Made by a program: the position numbers and the translations under genes
NCBI GenBank assembly: GCA_032718475.1
Contig: JAUCBJ010009078.1
Location: 1-64,000 of the forward strand
Origin: Nemertoderma westbladi
Taxonomy: Eukaryota; Xenacoelomorpha; Nemertodermatida; Nemertodermatidae
DNA length: 64,000 nucleotides
Reading direction: 5' to 3'
Notes under the pieces: generated by a model
The model's input: the letters and a program-made list of their open reading frames with translations, nothing else
Databases searched by the model: none
What the model was told of the DNA's origin: nothing
Part shown: positions 42,426 to 51,900 of the stretch, one piece after another
Position numbering within the stretch: position 1 is the stretch's first letter
Layout: every line of letters starts with the position of its first letter

Positions 42426-42671
42426 AACAGAAATACACTTGTTTGCTAACTAACTTTGTTCAATTTTATTCCAAGGGGGGGGGGGGGGGGGGGGGGGGTT
42501 CATATTCTAAGAAATACGGTAACACGACTTGCTTTACGGCGTCTTAACACAAATTCAATTCTCAATACAATTCAATTTATTATTATTTCTCCGATCATGT
42601 TTACTGTTTCCCTATCCCTCATCTACCAATAGAATAACAACTTTATATATTTACTGTACTACCGCACTAAG
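42426..42671. other. Intergenic spacer with 24-G run
   Basis: AT-rich sequence without a recognisable gene. It carries a homopolymer of 24 G at 42,475-42,498. It separates the intact element from the tail of the RTE-like copy. Open frames here are short and low complexity. Confidence 0.6.
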
Positions 42672-45470
42672 TACTACTACTACTACTAGGATCGGCATGC
42701 TTCATTGCAGCTGCATTATGTATATATTACATATGGAAGCAGGACAATTCGGTCCGGACAATTTTGTGCCTTGGGACCGAATTGTCCGGGACCGCATTGT
42801 CCGGATACTGACTAGGACAATTCTGTCCCAAAACATACATATTAATGGGACCGAATTGTCCGAGACCGAATTGTCAGGGACCGAATTGTCCGGGCCAAAT
42901 TTAATTGATACTATAAAATGGTGAATGTTCTAGAACCTTAAAATATTTTTTTATGGTAGCTAGGGTTTTTTTACTAGCTAGTATTTTTATTTAAAATAAA
43001 ATAAAATTTGTAGTTATGGTAGCTATATGTTGTTTTTATGGAGCTTGTGAATTATTTACTAGCTAGTAATAGTATGTATTTAAAATGTTTAAAACTGATT
43101 TTTTTAATATGTTGGGTATACATACAGCTACCTTAATAAATAATATATAGTAGTATTCGCGAACACTTACCAATAACAAATAACCAATAATATATCGTAT
43201 TTTTTAAAATTTCAAAAAATTCTAGCTTGTAAAAAAACTCTAATTACCATAAAAAAATATATCTACTAATGTTCTAGAACATTCACCAATATCGAAAAAT
43301 AACAGGCACCGGACAAGTCGATCCCGGACAATTCGGTCCCGTACAATTCGGTCCTAGGACAATTCGGTCCCGGACAATTCGGTCCCATTTATTTAGTGTC
43401 TTGGGACCGAATTGACCTGGACCGAATTGTCCAAACCGAATTGTCCAGGACCGAATTGACCGGGACCGAATTGTCCAAACCGAATTGTCCAGGACCGAAT
43501 TGTCATACATCCATTACATATACATTAAGAATGCTATGCCGGCTTGTCAACAAAATCACGCCGCCACAACTCCCTATCATCCATTGCATTTGCTAGATCA
43601 TCCGCATCTTCAAGGACAGTGTCCTATAAGATGCGTCTCAAGAAAGTCATGGGCCGTCCACCATGCTTATTCACTCCATCATAAGGTCGCCAAAGCACAA
43701 GATTATGCATTGGCTGGTCCTCACGGCGAAAGCAATGTCCTGCAAAGCGGAGGCGGCTTTGTTCTTGTGTCAAGCTTGGAGGAACCAATGAGACACCTCA
43801 AATGATATATAGTGTCTGGTTGGAGATGTGTCATTGTACTTGACACAGTGAACCCGGCGTAGCATGCTTGTGAATGTGCCATCCAGAAATTCGGTGTCCT
43901 CAGCAGTTAGACCCCATCATTACTCCCATAGAGGAGGCCAGGAACTACTGCTGCTCTAAATAATCGGACCGAAAGATTCCGATGAATTCCATGTGACTTC
44001 CAAATCCTGGAAAGCACATTGAAGGCTGTACACTTTCCCTTACATATTCGAAGTTCCTCAGCTAACTTTCGAATCCATGATCCCAGGTAACAGAAGTTGT
44101 CCACATGCTCAAGCATACCATCCTTTGAGCTTCTGCTCATCCGGTCAGAGACTTGCTGAGAACTTTCAAAGTTAACTGTCAAAATTTTGGTATTTTTGGA
44201 GTTAACAAAAAGACCAACACTAGAAGCAGCCTGTTCTAATGAGCTGAGGAGCCGTTGGGCTCCCTCTAGTGATTCTGAGAGTACTCCTAATTCATCAGCA
44301 AAGTCTAGATCATTTAGGTACTTGGCAGGATTTCCTCGACTTCTGGAGCCAGTAGGTGGAGTTACCATCACCACATCATCATTATGATGATCTAAGGACA
44401 TTCGTAGATCATAGTCAACCACAATTATGAACAAGAATGGTGCAAGTGTGTCTCCCTGGAGGACGCCCCATAACACTTCAAATGGTTCTGTGTCACCGTC
44501 AACAGTAGACACAAATGTTGTTGAACCATCGTATACTGATCTGATTGCTGCAATAATTTCATCAGGAATCCCATACAATGAAAGTATGCTGAACATACGT
44601 CAGTGAGAGACTGAATCAAAGGCCTTGAAGATGTCAACAAAGATAACAGCCAGATGCCTGTCTTTCTTTTTTGATAATTCATCAATTATCATTCTAAGTG
44701 CAAAAATGGGCTCCATGGTCCCACGACCTTTACGGAACCCATTCTGATTTCCACGGAGCAGTTTCTCAATGGGATCCCTGATGCGATTTAAAATAATTAT
44801 ATTATATAGCTTTGCCGCAATCGAGATCAATGAGATTCCCCGAAAAGAACCATAGAGTGTTAGGTTGCCCTTCTTGGGAACTGGCATCAACATATTTCTT
44901 TTCAATTCTTGTAGAACTCTTTTGTTACTGGTACATATCTACTATGATGGGATAAATGAGTATTTTAAAGACCTCAGGGAGGACACCATCTACTCCACTG
45001 GCACGATTGGTCTCTTTGCAGCAGCCTTCACTTCAGCAAAGGTGAAATCGCCAATGGGAATATCTGGGAGTACAGACTCAGACACTTTTACTTCTATAAA
45101 GTTATCAGGCAATACCCTGTCATTATTGAGGAGCTTTTCAAAGTGGGCCTTCCAACCATTGAGGCGATCGGCTGGTGATTCAGCCTTAACCTTTGTGGTT
45201 GGTTGGCTTTTTCGACCAGCAAGCAAGTTGATCGATCTCCATGCCTGGGATGATTGCCTGCTGTCGTCAGCATCATTGATGGCACCAACCTGTTGGTTTA
45301 TTAGCTCCTGTAAATTAACAGAGTACTGCGTGTTCAGGGACCTAGATGCAGCATTAACTGCATTCTTGGCCGCTGTAGTCTGTTTGAGTCGGGACTCTTT
45401 CTGCGCCTTATAGAGGTCATTTCGGCACTTCCGAATTTTGTGGTCAGTCCGGGGGGTCCTTTACGCTCAA
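42672..45470 (-). pseudogene. RTE-like non-LTR retrotransposon copy, inactivated
   Basis: Read on the minus strand from about 45,470: a linker region (LNGWKAHFEKLLNN), RT fingers (GFRKGRGTMEPIFALR; VIFVDIFKAFDSV), RT palm (GVLQGDTLAPFLFIIVVDY) and then LNDLDFADELGVL, where the catalytic FADD has become FADE (44,291-44,303). The thumb follows (FCYLGSWI; RIWKSHGIHRN; LFRAAVVPGLLYGS), then a C-terminal block with RLRFAGHCFRREDQP and HGGRPMTFLRR. Several frameshifts and stops split the frame. The 5' endonuclease half is missing. The 3' tail contains GCCGGCATAGCATTCTTAATG, is split by the foldback element at 42,735-43,512, and appears to end in a (TAG)n run at 42,672-42,688. Clade is by overall motif style; I am not certain of RTE. 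Confidence 0.85.
42735..43512. mobile_element. Foldback (TU/FB-like) element 1
   Basis: A 778-bp element flanked by a perfect 9-bp direct repeat ATTACATAT (42,726-42,734 and 43,513-43,521). Ends begin GGAAGCAGGACAATTCGG and, on the other strand, GGATGTATGACAATTCGG. Each arm is a run of 15-bp units of the GACCGAATTGTCCGG type, in opposite orientation (42,743-42,896 and 43,304-43,504). Inside, the inverted homology continues through GGTGAATGTTCTAGAAC (42,919 onward and its complement near 43,290) to an AT-rich centre. It has no transposase frame, so it is non-autonomous. The 9-bp duplication and tandemly repeated arms match Foldback/Mutator-type elements and sea-urchin TU elements. Confidence 0.85.
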
Positions 45471-45471
45471 T

Positions 45472-46990
45472 TACCTTTTAGGTACATTCACAGGACCTGT
45501 GGTGACATTTCATGGGAGTGGTCATTCATATATTGATCATATAATATCTACTGAATATGGAAACTCACTATTAGTAAATGGCAAAGTTCATGCTAGGGAT
45601 AAAGCTTCAAACTTCTCTGATCATTCAACTATTACGTCGGTGCTCAAACTACCAAACAAAGGGAGATATAGAGGGGAGTATAATCCGCAACTTCGAACTC
45701 TTAAGTTAACTAAATGTGCTTGGGACAAAGCTACAACTGAACAGATTAGTAATTATGCAAAGTTAATGTGGATCTACAAGCACTGCATTCTAAGTTCAAT
45801 ATTGATGGTGAAAGTGCTGTCTTAACATGGATGGTAAATAAAATGATTGAATATATGGAAATATACAGGCTATTATTAGTAAATCAGCAGTGATGTTCAT
45901 TCCAGCAACTAAACTTGGAAAGTACACAAAGGATTTTCGAGTAAGGAGTAAGAGCTTAAATGAGCGTTCAAAAACAACGAAAAAATTGTACGACATCTGG
46001 CTAAAAAATGGGAAAACGGATGGTGATGAATTTGGTATTGCATTTGAGGAGGCTAAACGGAATATTCGACGGCTACGGAATTTACTAAGTAAACAAAATG
46101 TTAGAGGGGTAACAATGAGGATGAACCCTAGTAGAAGGAATTTCTGGAGAAGTTTTTCTAGAAGTCAAGGATTTGGGAGTCAGGAACTTACATTGAATTT
46201 AGAAGATGTCATTAGGAACCATTTAAAGGAGAAGTTTAATATAAAGCAGGAAACTACTGTCTACAAGAAATGACGGAAAAACTGGATAGTAAATGTGTAG
46301 GCCCCATGCCTACCTTCGGGCGAAATCAGATAGCACAGATCATCGGCTCCTTACCAAGGGGGAAGGCCTTAGATTTTGCCTCCTTATCAGCAGAGCACCT
46401 TAAACATTTAGATGTATGACAGCTAAGCATGTAATGACAGGAAGGAAATAATTAAAGAAATTAATAAATTAGTATATGGTGTATCTGATACATTTCATCG
46501 CAAAGGATGGACTACAAGATGGTATACAACCGAAACTATAACTAAGCTTTGGGAAGGCTATGCAATACCTACAATTATGTACGCGATTCGATTTTACTTG
46601 GTTATCATTACGAGATATCAATTGGAGCAAGTAGATATCTATTATCGCAAAGTTGTAAGAAGTATATTACATTTGGGTCGATATGCCTCTAATACTGAAT
46701 GTTATAGTTTGCTATCTATATTGCCGATATCAATGAGTGGCTATCGCGAGGTTCTGTGTATTATATTTCGAATTAATTCCTGTCCAAATATGATATGATT
46801 TAGATGAGAATGTTACCAATGGTGTCTCACGACATAGATAACACGGACTCGGTAGTATTATCAACAGGGTATCTGAGGAGTATCCAATACCATCAATCAA
46901 TTCTTTGTTGAGCTTGCGCTACTTTAAAAACTCAATTCTATCTCGGATCTCTTTTGGGTGGACTAACTCTGGCTGAGATGTGAAACGTTA
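45472..46990 (+). pseudogene. Decayed relative of the intact retrotransposon, RT core deleted
   Basis: Translated pieces align in order with ORF2 of the intact element. GTFTGP...SYIDHI...FSDHS corresponds to the late endonuclease; RVRSKSLNERSKTTKKLY and RRLRNLLSKQNV to the linker; LPRGKALDFASLSAEHLK to the start of RT. The next match is DTFHRKGWTTRWY, QVDIYYRKVVRSILHLGRY and SCPNMI in the C-terminal third. About 300 codons, including the YADD box, are absent between them. Stops and frameshifts are frequent. The 5' part ends abruptly against the RTE-like copy at about 45,470. It is a non-functional, older family member. Confidence 0.82.
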
Positions 46991-47102
46991 TTCATTACCT
47001 CAATATATAACACACCCGGCATCAGGTTTACATCTAAACATAACAGGGTTTGTTGGAGTATTTTAATGTTTAATTTTATATATATTGTAAATAATAAAGT
47101 GC
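46991..47102 (+). other. Probable 3' UTR of the decayed retrotransposon
   Basis: AT-rich noncoding sequence between the last recognisable ORF2 text and the 35-bp array. It has no gene of its own. Confidence 0.4.
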
Positions 47103-47815
47103 CAATAATTATATTCACTAAGACTGACCTTATGTATCAATAATTTTATTCACTAAGACCGACCTTATGTATCAATAATTATATTCACTAAGACCGACCT
47201 TATGTATCAATAATTTTATTCACTAAGACCGACCTTATGTATCAATAATTTTATTCACTAAGACCGACCTTATGTATCAATAATTATATTCACTAAGACC
47301 GACCTTATGTATCAATAATTTTATTCACTAAGACCGACCTTATGTATCAATAATTATATTCACTAAGACCGACCTTATGTATCAATAATTTTATTGACTA
47401 AGACCGACCTTATGTATCAATAATTATATTCACTAAGACCGACCTTATGTATCAATAATTTTATTCACTAAGACCGACCTTATGTATCAATAATTATATT
47501 CACTAAGACCGACCTTATGTATCAATAATTTTATTGACTAAGACCGACCTTATGTATCAATAATTATATTCACTAAGACCGACCTTATGTATCAATAATT
47601 TTATTGACTAAGACCGACCTTATGTATCAATAATTTTATTCACTAAGACCGACCTTATGTATCAATAATTTTATTCACTAAGACCGACCTTATGTATCAA
47701 TAATTTTATTGACTAAGACCGACCTTATGTATCAATAATTTTATTCACTAAGACCGACCTTATGTATTAATAATTTTATTCACTAAGACCGACCTTATGT
47801 ATCAATAATTTTGTT
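47103..47815. repeat. 35-bp tandem repeat array
   Basis: About 20 copies of a unit reading ACTAAGACCGACCTTATG followed by TATCAATAATT[T/A]TATTC. GACCT marks recur exactly every 35 bp (for example 47,161 and 47,196). Copies with TTTTATT and ATATATT often alternate, hinting at a dimeric higher-order unit, and a TTGACTAAG variant recurs. Its place straight after the decayed ORF2 suggests it is the repetitive 3' end of that element. Confidence 0.95.
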
Positions 47816-47984
47816 TACCTTTGTTCGTTCGGCATATCATTTTAAATGATTAATAAAATAATAAAATAATAATGATGTGCCGCATGCCGCGCTGTAATCT
47901 CCTGTCACGCTTTCAATGCAGCATCTACTGACACCCATGGGATTGTTTCTATCCTTGTCAGTCACTGTCGTAACTGTTATTGAA
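47816..47984. other. AT-rich spacer
   Basis: Sequence between the 35-bp array and the protease fragment. I see no gene or repeat in it beyond a short AATAAAATAATAAAATAATAA tract. Confidence 0.4.
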
Positions 47985-48190
47985 CTGGGTTATGTCTGCA
48001 GTCCAAGTTTGTTGGTGACTGACCTGTGAACTGGTGACAGTGAATGCTACCCTGGTATCAATTAACATTAATGTAGTTAACGATTTCCCGTTTGTGGCAT
48101 ACACCTTCACTGGCACCACGTTCAGTAGAACTTTCGTCTTGACCTTCTTTGGGCCAATAGACATTGCTATTGTCTCCCCCTGGTTAGTTT
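47985..48190 (-). pseudogene. Possible BEL/Pao-type aspartic-protease fragment
   Basis: The minus strand encodes KVLLNVVPVKVYATNGKS followed by TTLMLIDTRVAF. This resembles the retropepsin region of BEL/Pao LTR retrotransposons, where a VVPVRV-type strand precedes the active-site DTG/DSG loop. Here the loop reads DTR, so the catalytic Gly is lost. No reverse transcriptase, integrase or LTR is visible nearby. The call rests on about 35 residues and is tentative. Confidence 0.4.
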
Positions 48191-48433
48191 TGATGAGAAC
48201 AGATCATCACAAACTGCACCAACTAGCCTCCATTAACTACTGAGGTTGGCGTATCAGATGTGAAGAATGCAGCACCTCGAACCTCGGTCAGATCGAGTGA
48301 GCGATTGGAGGGTAGATAATGAGATGGAGCGATGGAGGCAGAACTGCCAGGGTATCGTTAAATCCGGGTTGGGGTAGGACCGAGTACAGCAAGCGGGCAG
48401 TTAGACAAGCAGGCAGTCAGGTACATATCTGAT
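48191..48433. other. Unassigned spacer
   Basis: Moderately GC-rich sequence without a recognised gene. It contains purine-rich GAGCGATTGGAGGG-like segments. Nothing further can be supported. Confidence 0.3.
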
Positions 48434-48531
48434 CTGCCAAGTTACAGCTTAAACGGAATAGAAACTTAGAAATGAAAGAAAGTTTCCTTCCACTTGCAGA
48501 AATTTCACTGTCAAGCAGCAGACTGGAGCAC
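48434..48531 (+). repeat. 98-bp inverted repeat, left copy
   Basis: This 98-bp segment is a perfect reverse complement of 50,111-50,208. It belongs to a dispersed family marked by TTTAAGCTGNAACTTGGCAG, also present near 50.3 kb and 61.6-62.3 kb. The pair brackets SLC6 exons 4 and 5. Confidence 0.95.
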
Positions 48532-48766
48532 GACTTTAGATGTGAAATAAATGTTTTTGCGATCGTTTTAATGTAGCGGGGTTTTAAAGCCAAATGTATG
48601 CCATACTAAACCGGTAGCATACTGCATTCTTTTTAAAAGTAGCCGAGCTACAACTACCTCAGACAAGCGGATGCATACTGCAATACCGAAGTTAGCTATG
48701 CAAGTGAGTCAGTTTCTAATATAATAGTGGTGGGCTGTGATTGGGCAGTTGGTAGAGTTAACTAAC

Positions 48767-48964
48767 CTGGCATTCTTGATTGATTTCTTGGGTTTGATTG
48801 GCGGAAGAAAAGTCGGTTTTGGGGCATTCGGACCATGGTAACGGGGATTGGAATGATTGGAACAAATATAAAAGACACCAGGTTACAACTGTGTTATAAT
48901 AAACTCCAATTAGAAAAGAAGCCAGGACAGAAGCGATGCCAATGCCGGCTAGGTAAGGAGATAC
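48767..48964 (-). CDS. SLC6 exon 5 (TM3 and start of extracellular loop 2)
   Basis: 198 nt after acceptor GTTACAG, encoding [35 protein letters not shown], then [11 protein letters not shown] and a tail with the N-glycosylation site NQT. It ends ECQ before donor GTTAGT, phase 0. The next exon is not found. Confidence 0.95.
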
Positions 48965-51900
48965 CTGTAACATGAAGTTAAATTTTTAACAGAATGTAAA
49001 ATAGTGCTGCGGCTCTCTAGCCCAATAATATATCTCCCAGTGTCAGTGTCACAGTGGATACGGACGTCGCCTGAACCGATTTCATAAATTGTGATTCACA
49101 ATAGTGTTTAGGGGCGCAGGTTCAAATCCGACTAAAGGCCGTAAAAATTTCGCACTGTTTTGTCCCTCATTAGTGCCTACACCAACCCAGCTGTATAATA
49201 GGATTATGAAATAGGAATAGGGTTATGATTTATCTGATAAGAAATAACAAATATAAATGTCATTATTATTATAAATAACAACATGGCCAAGCGCTTTACG
49301 GGCTATTATGGTACCTGTTTAGTGATAGCAAGTATTTTCTACAAATATAATAATTAAGTTGTCTGTCGCATTATTTATATTATTTTTATTATCAGTAAAT
49401 CTCAAAATCATCCGCTTCATTATGACCAGCAGACGTTTCTTTAAGTATCTTAACAATTTGTTAAGATGTTACTACCTGAATTGTACTTTGCCTTGTTCGT
49501 CAATTAAACTAACCTCATTCCATACCCCAAGGGGCCCTTTTCGCAACCGCTGACCAATGGAAAGCTCAAGGAAAAACAACGGAATTCCTTCAATGACTAA
49601 CATTATAGTGTATGGGAATAGAAATGCCCCTGGAAATAAAAAAAAACTATTTAATTAAAGGACCAAAATAAAAATAAATAAATAAATAAATAAGTTAGAA
49701 AGTTATGATGAATGAATTAATTGACCATTATTATTATGATGAAACTCTAAAATCGAGTTAGGTATAAATCCCTAGGTCGCTTTTTAACGGTTCGCGGTGA
49801 CTCCAGTTAGGTCCAGTCAGATGAACATGTTACTTATCATTGCACAATGACAAAAGCAAGTCACCCGCACCAATATGACAGTCAGATTTGTACATATTAT
49901 ATCTATGTTAACTTTGTTCTCTTTTGAAAAGTGTCTCATCGTTACAATGTATTTTGCCAGTTTCATTCTAGTTTTCTTGGTTGCATGTGTTGGTACATGC
50001 GTTCTGCTAGTGAGATATAGCAATCATTAATGAGATGATGAATTAGTGAGCTAGGGGTACAACCTGTCGGTCTGGAGTTCTGGAGTTCCGTGTGTTTGAT
50101 CTTTACAGTAGTGCTCCAGTCTGCTGCTTGACAGTGAAATTTCTGCAAGTGGAAGGAAACTTTCTTTCATTTCTAAGTTTCTATTCCGTTTAAGCTGTAA
50201 CTTGGCAGATATGTACTACACCAAAGGATGCGTCTTTGTGATGAGGCTAAATCATCTGCCATTATCTTGTCTGCCGCTAGATGGTGAAATATCTGAACGT
50301 AAATTCCATCCGTCCAAGCTGAAACTTAGCAGATAAGTACTAATCGAAGACTGTGTCTTTGTGATATTACTGGACTGTCAGAAATATATCATCTACGTCG
50401 GCTATCAGGGAGGACAACCAATAACGGAGGATATGACATGCCAATATAGTATATAACATTGCATCTTGTTACATAATATGAGAAGAGCATGTACGACCTA
50501 TATGATGTAAGTCATAATGTAAGAAGGTGTGAAAGCGTGGTCAATATAGCATATATGGCGTGATTTGAATCAAATATAGGTAAGATAGACTTTGTATGGA
50601 TAAAGGGTTTTGAGCGGGATGGCGTGCAATATGTACAGTAGGCCGCTATTGTTTTCATTGTAATTACATAGGGTGTTTCTTTGTTGGGGCCTTATACTGT
50701 AGGATGTCCTCAGTATGTCAAGCCGGCATGCATAGCATTCTTAATGTACGCTGCATTGGGCTTGCCAATTGAGGATTGCATGGTGGTGACAAAATGTGTT
50801 TAGCTGGTATAGCATCTCAATGTGCAGTTTCAATTCAGCAGGCCGATTATAGTAATAATAATAATGTCCTCATATACTCTTACTAATGTTAGTGCCTTGA
50901 TTATTAGTAACATAGTCGGTGTATTTATGCAAACATTTCGATTCGTTTAGTTAATGATCTAATAATTAAAATATATATTTAAGTTACTTTTATGCAACTT
51001 ACCCCCGCCGTTCTTTTGGGCTAAGTAAGGAAATCTCCATATGTTTCCAAGACCAACAGCAAAGCTAACGATAGCTAATATGTATTGTATCTGAACAAAA
51101 AGTTTACCATTATTATTAAAAATTAAAAAAAATATAATAAAAACCACTTTCATATGTAAAGGATTTCTCGTACCCGCGGTACGGCAAACTCCTAAACGGT
51201 TTATATATATCAAGGTTTCCTAAGTGCAACTATAATTATTTTATTGTTTCAGTTTCTCTGTGATAATAACTGACTCAAATAGCTCTCATAAACACGGTCT
51301 TGTGCCGGCTTGTACTTTACGGACTTTACAACCTTCTTCTGATAGTTCAAAAACACAATGATTTCTATTTTCCGTCTTTCTTTTGGTAAAAATAATATAC
51401 TCTACGTAACACCATTGAAATACCTGTGGGAAGAGGGAAAAAGAGAAACCGGATGAGGGGCGGTGCTTTGGGTCCGTTAGGAGCCAAAGTAAGCCCCGTA
51501 ATTTTGAAAAATTATCCAAAGTAATACACAAAGCTCTACCGTAAAAATCTGGATTAACACAATACTTACTTACTACCAAGTATGTCAAATAACAGTCTTG
51601 GTATGGTCACAGTCCAACAAGTCGTAACATACTTGGTGCAACTCCGCGGTATGGTCACAGTCTAACAAGTCGTAACATACTTGGTGCAGCTCCGCGGTAT
51701 GGTCACAGTCCAACAAGTCGTAACATACTTGGTGCAGCTCCGCGGTATGGTCACAGTCTAACAAGTCGTAACATACTTGGTGCAGTTCCGCGGTATGGTC
51801 ACAGTCTAACAAGTCGTAGCATACTTGGTGCAGCTCCGCGGTATGGTCACAGTCCAACAAGTCGTAACATACTTGGTGCAGCTCCGCGGTATGGTCACAG

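Noticed and set aside
43283-43596. Open frames rich in Asp-Arg-Ile-Val or Trp-Thr-Ile-Arg
   Set aside because: They read the 15-bp arm units of foldback element 1 and are low complexity.
44865-45413. Plus-strand 182-codon frame
   Set aside because: It lies antisense to the RTE-like copy, whose minus-strand translation has clear RT motifs.
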